The translations under genes were made by a program, and so were the position numbers. A DNA stretch of 64,000 nucleotides from Epiperipatus broadwayi (taxonomy: Eukaryota > Onychophora > Udeonychophora > Euonychophora > Peripatidae): contig JAQFVV010006342.1 of assembly GCA_028023455.1 (NCBI GenBank), forward strand, positions 1,077,001 through 1,141,000. The letters are read 5' to 3'. Below are positions 21,151-36,229 of this stretch, one piece after another. Position 1 is the first letter of the stretch. Every line of letters starts with the position of its first letter. The notes below the pieces were generated by a model. The model was not told where the DNA came from, searched no databases, and was given only the letters and a program-made list of their open reading frames with translations.

Positions 21151-23112
21151 TTGAAGGTATGAAGGCTTTGAAGTTATGTAGAGATTGTTAAAATAGTAGA
21201 GCGGTTAAAGTTCTTAAAGAAGTGCATGAAATTTAAAGTTTTTCCAAATTGTTGTAATGTGGTTGTTAATTCATCTATTCATAGGAAGAAAAAAGCCATG
21301 GGTTTAATGAAGATTATGTTATTAAAGTTTGTTGTAAAAGATAATTATATCTAACTATTGCAAGGAAAAAAAGAATGTTAGATTTTTATTTGATATCAGA
21401 TATTTTTAATAGATGTAACAGTTTGCAAATGTTTCTACAGCACAAATTTGATAATAAATTTAACTTTTTAGCAAAGAAACTAAATATAATAATTTATAAT
21501 GAATTGCAAGATAATTTTGTGAATTTATCAAATGTAAATTTGTCAATGGAATTTAAATATTTATTGGAATGTGGTCCTAGATTTGTTGGTGGTGGATATG
21601 AAGATTGTTGCAGATATTGAAACAGCATGTTTTTGGAGGAGAAGGAAGAGGTGATTAAGCAAATTGCTCCATTGTTAAAGGGTAGTTATTAATTTGCAAA
21701 TGGTAAGGATTGATATAAAATGATTAATAAGTTCAGCTTGCTGTTATAAGAGAAAAAAACATTATTTGTGCAAAAGAAGATAAAAATAATAGTTTTGTGT
21801 TAGTGGATGGATATATATATAAAGAAAAAATTTCTCAGCAAATTGTTAAGCTGAAGTTTGAAAAAGTAGAGAATTATAAATGTGTAAGAAAAAGTCTGTA
21901 ATGTTTTGCATGAGTATCTGAGAATTTATCTATCAGCTGCCAATGTTCCATGTTTATTTGCAAATGTTAAAAGTTCATAAAGCAAATGTCCCGTTAAGAT
22001 TAGTGATGGATTTTGGGGGTTGTTATTATCGGAAAGCATTGCAATTGGTTGAAAAATGGTGACAGGTGTTAGTAGGATTCAGAAAATTTACAGTTAAATC
22101 TACATTTGAATTTGTTCAGATATTGAAGTCTGCCAAGGTGCTTAGCAATTTTTATATGGCTTCATTGGATGTTTGGATAGGGATGTATTAAATCAGTAAA
22201 TATAATGAGAAAACTTTTGTTAGATTATAATGTAGACATTTGTAAAACCAGATTTATTATGGAGGTGTTGGAAAGAATTAATGATGATATTACTACAAGG
22301 TATGGGAAAGATTATTATCAAATGAAGAATAGGTGGCCGATGAGGTTGGCCATAAGTGGCATTGTGTGTAGTTTGTACATTTTAGAAATGGAAATATATA
22401 TTATAGATCCATTTATAAGGAGTAATGACTTAGTGTATAGAAGATGATGTTTTTTTGTATGGATCAAAAGATGTGATAGAAAAAATGTTTGATAAGTTAA
22501 ATGAGAATTCTGGTTTGTCATGGACTATGGTGTTTGAGTATGATGGAGTTTTAAAAGTATTTAGATGTGAAGTATATAGATTCTGTAATGTATTTGAATA
22601 TAAAATGCTTGTTAAACCATTAAATGTAAGGAGTTTTATACAACCATCATCGAATGTTTTTTTAAATTATAAAATGGCTGGATTAAAATGTTTTTTGTAT
22701 CTCAATTTGCATCTTTGTAAATTTGAGGCAGATAGAAAAAGGAATATTAAGAAATATATTGATGTCTTGATAACTGTCGGATACAAGAAAACTATATTAC
22801 ACAGGCTATTGAGATTGTCTTATAATAAAGTGGATGGAAAAAATAAATTAGATAAAAAGTGGATTTCTTTGGCTTATGTGGCATGTTGTAAGTATGAAGT
22901 TAAAAACTATAATAACGATTATAATATAGGATTCCGATCAAATAGATTAATAAATAATTCAAAGTTAGTGTGGAAGAAATTAATAAGTGTAAAATAGTTT
23001 ATTTAATTGCCTGCAGAGAAATTGGTTGCAATGCTATTAATTACAGTGAAACGAAGGCTAATGTATTATTTATGTGATTGCAACACCATGTTTAATCAAT
23101 ATAAAAATCTAA
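21150..23112 (+). pseudogene. Penelope-like element PLE-4, N-terminus to GIY-YIG start
   Basis: This is the longest uninterrupted PLE order in the window: N-terminal region (21,160-21,620, with FLQHKFDNKFNFLAKK and ECGPRFVGGG), block LRLVMDFGGC (about 21,990-22,030), RT (22,205-22,450; RWPMRLAISGIVCSLY), palm (YRR then a short deletion removing the YVDD Asp pair at 22,440), linker (22,455-22,940; DKKWISLAYVACC), and start of the nuclease (CNAINYSETKANVLF near 23,020-23,075). It ends inside the nuclease, before the SINE at 23,134. There are many stops. Loss of the catalytic Asp pair makes the RT inactive. Confidence 0.8.
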
Positions 23113-23133
23113 TCGCGCGCAGTATATTTATTT

Positions 23134-23238
23134 CTTATTATTTTTTCATATGTCATAGCATCGGCACGAAGGCGAACCCACATGTCTGCAACCAACTACT
23201 TGCTTGCAAGGTGGCTGCGATGACCTCTAGGCTAACGC
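23134..23238 (-). mobile_element. Short tRNA-like SINE, copy 2, with 9-bp target duplication
   Basis: Same family as 700-798: the minus strand ends with GATGCTATGACATATG then an A-rich tail, and a B-box-like GGGTTCGCCTTC precedes it. TATTTATTT flanks it at 23,125-23,133 and 23,239-23,247. It sits exactly at the join between PLE-4 and the right inverted arm. Confidence 0.7.
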
Positions 23239-23975
23239 TATTTATTTAAGATAACAGTAAGTTACTAACCAAAAGTGAATCTGTTATAACATGGTGATTG
23301 TGTTACTTAGGGGTTAGAAGATTTGATCACGGAAAATTAAAAATCCAAGCAACTTCCTGATATTTCTAAAGGTTTTTAATAAAAACAGATTAATTTCATA
23401 GTTTCGTTATATCATTTATAACGTTCTGTGCATGTAATTATTAAATAATTGGAAAAAGTATAGCAAAAATCTACTTTTTAGATTTTCCCAGCTGACATAA
23501 TTAATCAATTCTGACATCTGTCGTAATTTTCAAAAAGTAAAATATAGGTTTAAAATAAAATTATAAATAGCTATAAAACCGGATCGCTAACTTTTTTTTA
23601 CATTCTTTCAATGACTACAAAAAACACTATAAAAAAGAGGAGGGAAAGAAGATACAAAAAACAGCTTTTTCATAAAATAATTTTTCATTAATTGTTTAAA
23701 AGTTTCCTAGTGTGTCTTTTAGAATTATAGAAAGTAACATTAAATATCTGCTATCTTAACGATATTTTCTTTACGCGCGCTTTTAAAAAATATATAAATT
23801 TAAAATCGTTTAAGAAAAGAATTTATTTATAATAATTTTGAATTTATTAGTTTGATTATAATTTTTGTATTTATTACTTTGACTTGTTTTTTTTATTTAA
23901 ATAAAATTTGATTCACTTTTTTTTTGTTTCTTATTTTGGGTATCTATATATTGAACTATTTGAACAACCAAAAAC
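23239..23975 (+). repeat. Right arm of the distant inverted repeat (module M copy 2)
   Basis: Reverse complement of 366-985 plus 2,105-2,366. It contains the SINE-free version of the 680-815 site (near 23,640-23,690) and lacks the 1.1-kb segment 986-2,099. The outer boundary is near TTGAACAACC (about 23,970). About 120 bp of AT-rich DNA separates it from an RTE relic. Confidence 0.65.
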
Positions 23976-24094
23976 AATTTATTTTTAACCCTTTAATTAT
24001 TATAAAGTAGAATATTTACTAGAAATAACAAGTTATAGTAGATTTAATTAAAAAATTATTATTTACAAACATATATATATATAAGTTCAAATAT

Positions 24095-27245
<3,151 letters not shown>

Positions 27246-27269
27246 TGAGTTCCACCTAAAAGGAATAGG

Positions 27270-27951
27270 GAAAAAACATGAATATTAATTGCCATAATGC
27301 TTTAGATTTATGGAATCCAAAGTATATTCAATTCTACAAGCATTTCTACAGCTATTAAAACTTTGGACCATTAAAATATAGATTCATGACTTTGTTGCCG
27401 TTTGAAAATTATTTATAAAAATGTGAACATAATGATGAAATTACAGCTAAACACAAACAAGATTAACATATATGAGGATCTCTGACAAGGTAACTTCACA
27501 TCTTCAGAACTATTAAAGTAATTATATAAAAAGTATTTATTTCATCTAAAATAAAAAACTAAAAGAATAAACATACATGGTGATTATTTAAGTCACCTAT
27601 ATTTTAAAGTTGCTGATGTGGGTTGTGCAAATAATGCTTCAATGCTTTGGGAAGTGTTGCAAAATTGATGACATGAAAATACGGAAATAGAGCTAATGAT
27701 AATGGCTGCATATACTAGCCTATTTAATGGATTTTTTCAGATGAAAAAAATAAAGTTTGGTAATGATGTGTTAGAAGATAACAACTACAAATAACTTCCT
27801 TAGATTATAATACATATGGAAACATAATTGGAAAATATTAATCATACTCTTCAATTTCAGTGGAGTATTTTTGCTAGAAATACCTTTATATTAAAATGAA
27901 ATACGCCTATATATTTAAGGAAAAAGTTTTACACATAAATTTTACCACTTG

Positions 27952-28001
<50 letters not shown>

Positions 28002-28215
28002 CACTTAATTGAAGACTAATATAGAGACTTCAAACCACTCAACTGACTACAGAACCATGTTTTGTGGAAGAAGAAGTGATTGAAATAAAGTACTTGAGTA
28101 AGGAGGATAAGCCGCATTGAAATGTTAAAAAATTAAGAGACTCCAACAGATATGGTATGGTCATATTATCAGAAGTAAAGACAATGTATGTACAGATGAA
28201 ATTTCAACTTGTATT
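27270..28215 (+). pseudogene. RTE retrotransposon relic, RT to C-terminus
   Basis: It follows the plus-strand order of 56,480-57,360: an ATTGCCATAATGCTTTAGA block, a degraded LDFADD region at about 27,590-27,640 (GCAAATAATGCTT retained), AATGGATTTTTTCA, GGAAACATAAT and AGAGACTTCAAACCACTCAA near 28,030. The frame is destroyed and a (TA)n tract interrupts it at 27,952. It faces the minus-strand RTE relic head to head. Confidence 0.65.
27952..27998. repeat. (TA)n microsatellite
   Basis: About 47 bp of uninterrupted TA dinucleotide within the RTE relic. Confidence 0.95.
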
Positions 28216-29034
28216 TTAGGAATTTAAAAAAGCCACATATGGAAGTCTGCTAATGTGATGATGAGAAGACATGTTATGATTTGGAGTAATTGAATTCCGC
28301 AATAAATCTCTAATAATTAAAGATGATGGTGATAAATTAAGTTGATTCAAAAGAAGATAAATGGACAGATAAAATATAAAATATATATTATTTGGTTTCT
28401 TTAATTTATAATTTTTAGCACTATTGTTCCAACATTTCAGCTGTATCTCATCTGATATCAATTGAATATGGAATGTTATATTTGAAACAGAGTGCAATTA
28501 TTTGGCTAAACTAATGTTATATTTCTGACATCTTAATGTTTTATCATCATCACTAATTAATAGTTCAATTCAGTCTTTTGTAATACTTGCAAATGTTTGC
28601 TACAAGCAATTAGTTTTCACAAAAATCTCATCATTTTAAATTAAATTCCCATTCTGTAGGTTAAATCTAATTTATTCATACAATTGTCATTATTTCTGTT
28701 GAAATGTCTCCATATTATCTTAATTTCATTTGCTATAATCTTTTCATCCTATTGATACTTGTATATAGTTTTTAACGTTCACAATTTTTTATTTTTTGTA
28801 TTCTCAAATCTTTCAAATATTTTTTACTTATTTATGGCTTTCATTACTAAACTATTGATTGTAGTTTACTGTCAAAACTACTGATTGTAGTTTACTGTCA
28901 ACTATTCTTAGCATTTCTTCAGCATGGAATTGTTCTTTAGTTTCATTCATATTTCACTTATAACCAAAGCTTGTATGCTTAAGGTTTCATATGAAGACAA
29001 CAGTGAATTCTTCACACAGAAGTGTCATCATGTG
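28216..29034. other. Gene-free interval with a small tandem duplication
   Basis: AT-rich with no coding signal. At 28,852-28,903 the block CTATTGATTGTAGTTTACTG is repeated once in near-identical form with a 26-bp period. Confidence 0.5.
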
Positions 29035-29215
29035 CAAGCTATAATAATCAATGGGTGCAAGAATGTTTGTGCATGAAAACCCTATCTAGTGCCTACTCAT
29101 CCACTATCCCTAACTAGGTCTTATCTTGTGGTTTTATCAGGGAGGAGCTGTGGATCTGAGAGCATTGCAACTATTTCCTAGGATCTAATGCAACCCTCTT
29201 GAAGCTACCTTTTAA
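29035..29215 (-). repeat. Dispersed repeat B, 3' part, reversed
   Basis: Reversed, this matches the second half of the repeat at 59,822-60,185 (blocks CTAGTGCCTACTCATCCA and GGATCTAATGCAACCCTC as seen here). Another reversed copy is at 62,478-62,695 and is broken at nearly the same internal point (just after the CAACCCTC...CTTTT block). Confidence 0.65.
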
Positions 29216-29289
29216 CTTATTAGTTAATTATAAACTATGAGTCCAAAATGAAATCGCAATAATATTTTCAATCCAGGCTTACACAGTTC

Positions 29290-29485
29290 TGGGTATGGTC
29301 ATTAAAGAACCAAAGACACCAAAAGGTACAGATACTGTACTGGGTTCATATCTGTATGATTATACAAGTGAATCGAATTGGATTGAAAACAATTGCTTTA
29401 TAATTAACTGTAAAAGTAAAAATTAGTTGCTAGAGAATTGCATTAGTCCTAAGATGTAGGTGCACTGAACCAGCACTCATCAAAT
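29290..29485 (+). repeat. Dispersed repeat B, 5' part
   Basis: Matches the first half of 59,822-60,185: TTAAAGAACCAAAGACACCA, GGGTTCATATCTGTATGA, and CCTAAGATGTAGGTGCA. The motif GGTTCATATCT resembles a pol III B box, so the family may be a tRNA-derived SINE of about 360 bp. Confidence 0.55.
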
Positions 29486-32267
29486 AGCCCCTGGTCATAA
29501 TCTTATATATATATATTATAACGGGACCAACTCTATCAACCTTACCTGCCCTATCTTGTTGATGCACCAGATATAATGGACGACCATACACAGATGTCCC
29601 GGTCTGAAAGTACACTCGGATACCTCTATCAACTGTAACATCTTCATGCCTAACACATTGTGTGCCAGATATAATGGAACCCATCATCCCAAGTTAATGG
29701 TGCCATATTTATTGGAACCACAATGTACACCATATGATGACATGAATATGACCAAGTAATTGAATAACTTGGATGAAATGTGTCAACCTACTACAACAAG
29801 TCATATCATAAATTTGTGATTCGACAACACATTTGCGTGTGTCAGATGTTTCAGAATTAGCAATGACAGGTAATAAAGGGAGCACATCTCACTACTATCA
29901 GATCTGAGCCTTCAAATAGGATGCTACAGATGTCACAAATGAAATGCCCAGTTCCAAGTCACATCTACATTTAATATTCTAACCTATAATTTACTTAAAA
30001 TATTTCAATGTAACTTAGACCAGCGCATATCCATTACATCTCCCTTATAAACCCCATTACACCACGGAATTCGAACTCAGGGAGTTCTTACAATCAGTTC
30101 TCTTCAGGGATGGACCTACTCAATTATAATCTAAATCTGCCCATCTATATATAAGCCCAGATATAGGAAAATATTGATGATGATCAATTATTTATAAAAG
30201 CAATACATAATGATGATGATGATCATCAAACCTATAGTAGTGTATATTCATAATGCGATGACGATGATAACATCTAATAGTGTAAATGCACAGTAGTGAT
30301 GGAGATGACCAAACAGAGATCAGATTGACTTAAACAACTAATTTATTAACAACATATAAAAAATAGATATATATTTACAAACAAAAAAATAATAAAAGAT
30401 TAATATCTAGATATCAAAAAATGGTTTCCTTATCATCTTGGTGACTTCATATAAGAAAACAAAACATAATAATTTGACTTATATTATGTACAACATTATA
30501 TTCTGTAATTCATTAAATATATATAAACATAACACAAAATAAAGAAAATCACACCAAAATTCATTAATTATAAAATTACCCCATTAGAATAATTATTACA
30601 ATATTTATAAGCTAGGATAAATGTATTATCACTATAAATGCCCCCTCCCATTTATCAATATGTAAGTTAAAGTTATGGAAGAAATTAATGACAGCTAAAG
30701 ACCATTTATTCAGAAGGATTAATTATATATTCAGAATAAATAAAATTACCAGTAAATATTAGTAAAATTGATTAGTACATTATCTATCTGGTCTTGTTGT
30801 CTTAAAGTCTTGCCCTCATATTATTATATATATCTTACTTGAGAAAAGGTCACCTGGATGGATTACTTTTGACTTCTAGAGGAATCTAAAAATTTACTTT
30901 ATTTAAAAATTATATACATATATCTCTATCTCTATTAATTGAAGAGGATTCTTTTGTAAATTTACATTAACAAGAATTTCTCCATCCATTGGTTCACTTT
31001 TAAGTTGTAGATGATCGAATTTGGAAAAATACATTTTAAACATACAATAAAAAAAAAAAAACAATACATAAACTTTCAAATAAAACGAAAAGGTACAAAA
31101 CAAAAATCATCATCATGTGAATTAACTATACAATTTCTCTGAAGTAAAGCAAGCGTTCAGTCAATAAAAGAAAAATGTCAATATCCACGGCAAAGTTCCA
31201 TTTCACCAACTTTGTTGTTGTTATTTATGTATATGAAATAGCTTTCCTCATCGTATGAATCCATGGAAAAATGGTAGTGCACCAGCGTTTCCAAAATAGA
31301 CATTTTGATGACAGATGTTATAATTTCATAATCAAGCAATGACATAGCATTTAGTTAGAAAAATCCCACAGCATTTAATTTTCTACCCCAAATGCATGAT
31401 GTTTCACTTATTACAAAGTATATTTATAACTTGGCTTGATTTATATATATAAAAAATAGCTTTTGAAAAAGAACAGTTACTTCTTTTAATAGTTTTAGAT
31501 TTCCTTTGCATTAATACTATTATAATTAAATTTAACTTGTAGAAGAACTTAATCCACTAGTTCATTATTATTAATTTTAAATTAAAGTTCAACTTCTGGA
31601 AACTACAAACAATTTTCCTTTACCTGCCAAGAGAATTATTTTCTTCCCTTTCAGAAGAAATAAAAACTTTACTTTTTTTGCTGTCTGTTTTTCCCGGTCT
31701 CAACGGATCGTCTGCTTTTTTTTTCCAATTGTAAAGAGAAGCGCTCTTTCATCACCTGACTACTAAAAAAACCATATTATTGCAACTTGAAAATAAAAAA
31801 AAATCACATTGTAAAATATCATATTTATTATCCCAAATTCGACCAGTTATTAAAAATCTTGACCTCATATAAATCCAATATTTAATAATGTCTGTTCTAT
31901 GTCAGTCAACTAGTATTTTTTTTATTAATAAAATTAAATGAATAGAAAAATAGGAAAACAATTTCTATCAATAAACGAACATATTATTTTCTATGCATAT
32001 GTTTATCTACATATATATATACACACATTGTAAACAAACGATTTATTTACTTACTCACGATAGATAAAAAAAAAAAAAAACATTAACCTCTCAAACATAT
32101 CGGTGTATATGTATGTTTATGAAGGTATATATTACATTTATATAATCAAGTATGTAAGATATTTATTTTTTCTACCACTGGGTTTGAATTCAGATATTGA
32201 AGAAGACATTGGGACAGGTTTGTATAAGCTAGTTGTAAGCCATCTCTTACAATATATATATATATTC
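29486..32267. other. Gene-free interval, 2.8 kb
   Basis: No open frame of interest. At 29,500-29,720 a G+C-richer patch repeats CCAGATATAATGGA(C/A) at about 29,567 and 29,663. At 30,040-30,165 there is a dispersed repeat (copy at 32,705-32,840). ATG-rich trinucleotide stretches occur at 30,175-30,310. The rest is AT-rich with poly-A tracts. Confidence 0.5.
30040..30165. repeat. Dispersed repeat C, copy 1
   Basis: Shares with 32,705-32,840 the blocks TTC(G/A)AACTCAGG, AACTCTCTTCAGG or CAGTTCTCTTCAGG, and TCTATATATAAG. The reversed sequence has a B-box-like GAGTTCGAATTCC, hinting at tRNA ancestry. Confidence 0.45.
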
Positions 32268-32450
32268 TCCTGAATTGAATATGAAACATAATTAATTTAA
32301 TAGACAACTATATATTTAGATTATAAATTTATTTCCATCTAATCGACTTTCATTCAAAATTGAACCAAAGTTGATTAGATGGAAATAAATTTATAATTTA
32401 AATATATAGTTGTCTAATTAAATTGATCATGTTTTATATTCAATTCAGGA
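32268..32450. repeat. Fold-back element, arms about 83 bp, loop 16 bp
   Basis: 32,268-32,350 is nearly the exact reverse complement of 32,367-32,450. The arms begin TCCTGAATTGAATATGAAACA and meet at CATTCAAAATTGAACC. No clear target duplication or coding sequence. It is a candidate MITE. Confidence 0.85.
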
Positions 32451-33160
32451 AAAAGCATATAATGATTTTAAAAGAAATGCCATCAAGTGATATATATATA
32501 TAATCATTATCACTTTTTCAAACTTTATTATAACAGTCCAGTTTCTGCATGGTAGAGGGGAGTCACATCTTACAACAATCAGACTTTGAGGCTTCCTGTG
32601 GGATGCCATGAATGATATGATGAAGAGCCTGATCATGATTTGCATCCATCTCCAATGGCTAGCTCAAATAATTATGCATTAAATCTGAACACAATTTAGG
32701 AAAGTTTATCCACCACACACCTCTCTTTCAGATTCCATTATGCTATAGATTTCAAACTCAGGAAGGAGTTGCAGTTAACTCTCTTCAGGAATGAATCTAT
32801 ATGTATAACAATATCCTCACTTCTATATAAGTGCAGTGAATTAATAACTTTACAACCAACTTTGCTAAAATATTATAATGTAAGGGAAAAGAGTATGTGT
32901 GTATGTAATTTAGACAGAATGTGGTTATATTAAAATAGTATGGTTTTGATAAATTAGAGACTTTTCAAAATTTCAAACTAATTTAACACATTTTATTTTT
33001 AACAAAAAATAAATTAAGAACTATTTAAACAAATATTTTAATATAGTTTGATGTGTGCTTTGCATGCATCCCTAACATTTTATAAGATAATTGATGATTC
33101 AAACAATCCCCTTTCTACCCTGTTAGGTACGCATCATTAACACTAAGTATTTACAAATTC
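32451..33160. other. Gene-free interval with dispersed repeat C, copy 2
   Basis: Repeat C copy 2 is at 32,705-32,840. No coding signal is seen. Confidence 0.45.
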
Positions 33161-33162
33161 TT

Positions 33163-33365
33163 AACTTTTCCTTTTTTGCATTGCCTTAATTAATTAATCC
33201 ATTTTTTTATAACAATTCTTTATTTCTAATACAATGCAAAAAAGGAAAAGTTAAGATTAAGCAATTTATTCAGGAAGATAAGAAGTTTCTACTTTTTAGA
33301 TATAGGGTGATATGTAAGCATTGTATTAGAAATAAAGAATTGTTATAAAAAACGGATTAATTATT
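33163..33365. repeat. Two interleaved inverted repeats (A-B-A'-B')
   Basis: A at 33,163-33,184 (TTAACTTTTCC...) pairs with A' at 33,233-33,255. B at about 33,188-33,237 (GGATTAATT complement, then ATAACAATTCTTTATTTC) pairs with B' at 33,317-33,365. Because A' lies between B and B', the two stems cannot both form in simple nested fashion. They are either alternative folds or pseudoknot-like. Confidence 0.8.
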
Positions 33366-35148
33366 TACAAATTCATTAAATTTAATATAAGAAATATAAC
33401 AAGTTTATATTTAAACCTAAACAATAGTATAATGGGTGATGTTTTTGCAGTTCCAATTGGCAAAGTCTCTTTCTTGGAAAAGAAACCTCCTGTATATTAA
33501 TAATCTACTGTTAACAATAAAGCACATTCATTCGAGAAGGTTAGTCTTTCATACCAAAATAATAATAAAAATAACCAAGAGTTAGTTAATTAATATAACA
33601 AGTTAACAAACAATTCTGTTCTGTAAATAGTGAGTGCAATGTGGGTAAAGATAAATATACTTCTCATATTAAATTGGATGATCTGTCAAGCTTGTCCAAA
33701 AAAAGAAATTCTAGATTTTATTTATTACAAAAGAAAAATGTTTGTTCACCCTATAAGCTATAATCCCCTCTTTTCCTTTGTGATTTAAGAAATGAAATGA
33801 TCCAAGCTAGGCATATGCTTTCCCATTGTTCATAGATAAAATTTAGGTTCAGACTGAACACTTAAATGGTTTGAATAATACTCCTGTCTTGAAAATGTTC
33901 TATAAAATGTTCTTAAAGCTTACTGAAAAGTCTCTTGATCTTATAGATTCAAACTTCTTCAGAAATTCAGACATTGGTAGAGTGAGCAATGTTGGTTTGC
34001 TTCCATAAGGTGCTGTATTTTATGGTATCTATTCCATCCTCTGCAAGTTGATATACTGTAACTAAGATATAAAAGCTCATTTTATAGAATTTTAATATCA
34101 CAATTAGGCATTTAATAGATGAATTAATGTTTACATCTTCTGATAAACATCAAACTTTCACAAATTGTTTAGCTAAAAATCATTGGAGTAGATTTTAAAT
34201 AACTTAAATATTCTTGCTTATGAATTAAAATTAAAAGCTTTAAAATGTGTTTCTGCATTATATATTGTAATGGTATACATATGCTACACATGCATTACAT
34301 TATTTTTAAATTAAAATAAATGAATAATCTTAAGTAAAAATGATTTTTAAAAAAATAAAAAAAATGAAAATTGAAAGAGTTATATTTAACATATATATTA
34401 TCACATGGAAAACTTTTTTTAAAAAGTATTTAAAAGTCCTTTTTTGTAGAAAAAAAATAAAGATCTAAAGATAGATTAATACTTTTGTTAAAAGTTATAT
34501 AAAAGAAAATAAAAATATGTTAATTAATTTATTTTAAAAATCACGTTTAATCTTAGTAAATGGGAATTATTGTTTTATTAATTAAATGTAAAGCAAACTA
34601 GCCCTTGGGGCACTTAAATAATTGTAAGATCAGATAAGAGATATAAAAAATTAAAGTATGACCAATGCAAGCACTAAGCCACAACACGAGCCAGAATGGA
34701 AAACATCAAAACATCCGGACATTAGGATCAGCAATGTCATGTCCAACAGATCCGAAAATTTACTGATAAGGGAGGTCTAATGCTATAAAAAGAAAAATAA
34801 GTTATTGTTGCTTAATTCTGACTATTAATCTAGATATAATGTTGCAGCTGTATTGCAGAATCCGTGATGTAGGGGTATTGCAATAAAGAGTTTTCCTTTG
34901 CATGCTCCAGCTGAGGCCTCCCAATGATAATTCCTGACCCAAGTATTGGCAAGTAGCAGCTTCATTTCCAAGGAGGATGGACAATCTATGAAAGTGATCA
35001 CTAAGATGGACTTCTAAATCTGCTGGAATCCAGAAAGTATGCACTCCTTTGTTTATCCAGTGTGAACTTTTATCAGTTGAATTTTTTAAATATATCTCTT
35101 CAATAAATCATCAATCTGTAAGAAAATATAACTTTTAAATGAAATCTT
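33366..35148. other. Gene-poor interval
   Basis: Mostly AT-rich with no repeats that I could place. A G+C-richer island runs 34,650-35,050 and contains the coding-like minus-strand frame at 34,802-35,044. Confidence 0.45.
34802..35044 (-). other. Coding-like open frame, unassigned
   Basis: An 80-codon minus-strand frame from 35,044 with ordinary amino-acid composition (contains ADLEVHLSDHFHRL and GQELSLGGLSWSMQRK), lying in DNA richer in G+C than its flanks. No motif is recognised and no homologue exists elsewhere in the window. It could be an exon, a fragment of a transposon, or chance. Confidence 0.2.
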
Positions 35149-35428
35149 GGTACTTAAGGATAATTCAACCGATGACTTATTTCACCTACCAATTTCCCTT
35201 CCGGTAGACATCGACATTTTTTGCATGACAATGTTGTCATGGCAACCAAGTGACTGGCGTGATTAATCCATCAGAGAGTCAATTTTTTTTTTACCCGCGA
35301 GATTTAAAATTCGGAGAGAGGTTTGGGAAATTTTTTGATTTTTCTGTCTATTGTGATTTTGCTATCCATGGCATCACAGTGACTTTTTTGAGCTCTTCTA
35401 CTTTGTGATATTTGCATTATTTGCGTTT

Positions 35429-36164
35429 ATGATGGCTGAAGCTACAAGAACTTTATTTAATTTACCAAGTCCAGAGGAAGAAGCGATCATCTTCTTACAA
35501 GACCACGGACTTCTCCCCAAAAGGAAATTGTGTCAAAATGGTCATGAAATGAAAAAGTATGTTTACAATTCGGGACCCAATTCGGTGAAACAATGGCAAT
35601 GCAACTTGAAAGATTATTTATCCCAAATCGCAATGAGAAAAGGCATGTGGTTCATTGACTCTAAAATGACTTTCGTGACTGCTATACGTTTCATCTACAG
35701 TTGGTCCAAACAATTAACATCCATAACATTTTGTGCGGAAGAATTGAATATTTCGGACAAAACTGTTATCGATTGGAACAACTACCTCCACGATGTTTGT
35801 ACCTGGAGATTGTTAAGAAATGAAAGGCAGAAAATCGGAGGTCCCAACACAATCGTGGAAATTGATGAAAGCCTCTTCACAAAATGGAAGAACAATGCCA
35901 GAAGAATCCTACCACAGCAATGGCTATTTGGTGGCATATGCAGAGAGACTGAGGAATGTTTTATTGTAGCCATTCAAGATAGAAGTGCAGCAAAATGTTG
36001 AAAGGTTGTGGGGTTTGGTCAAATGGCATAATAAAAAACACAGAGGGACAGCACGTCAGCACCTGGACTCACATTTGAGTGAGTTTATGTGGAGGCAGTC
36101 ATATAAAGCTGATCCTTTCGCTACGATTTTGGAACATATATCTCAATTCAGTCCTCTGCAGTGA
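35429..36164 (+). pseudogene. Merlin transposase, central deletion
   Basis: ATG at 35,429 starts a frame with FNLPSPEEEAIIFLQDHGLL, equivalent to the Merlin-1 N-terminus. A zinc-binding-like part (CQNGHEMKK, WQCNLKD), a helix-turn-helix-like region and the first catalytic Asp in VEIDESLF follow, to about 35,995. The sequence then jumps to VERLWG and the C-terminus HLSEFMWRQSYK, ending at TGA 36,162-36,164 in another frame. The missing piece held the second catalytic Asp block (SDCW in Merlin-1). The joint lies near GCAGCAAAATGTT (about 35,990). The protein cannot be active. Confidence 0.85.
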
Positions 36165-36229
36165 ACGCTATTTGTAAGTAATTTTAATTTTTTTTCTAAT
36201 AATTATAATTTTATAATTAATTATATTAT

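Larger units (their letters stand above)
18333..21470. repeat. Large imperfect palindrome, centre near 19,905
   Basis: 18,333-19,850 and 19,965-21,470 are inverted copies covering PLE RT palm, linker, nuclease, 3' UTR and the next PLE's N-terminus. Paired landmarks give the same centre: 19,107 with 20,706, and 19,790 with 20,020. Identity is perhaps 80-90% by eye. Allowing for the LTR insertion, the mirror continues: PLE-1 at 8.93-10.57 kb faces PLE-4 at 21.47-23.11 kb. Confidence 0.8.

Noticed and set aside
366-23975. A 23.6-kb giant composite transposon bounded by module M as terminal inverted repeats
   Set aside because: The outer flanks give no target duplication, the arms differ by a 1.1-kb block and a SINE, and the interior is explained by independent insertions with their own duplications.
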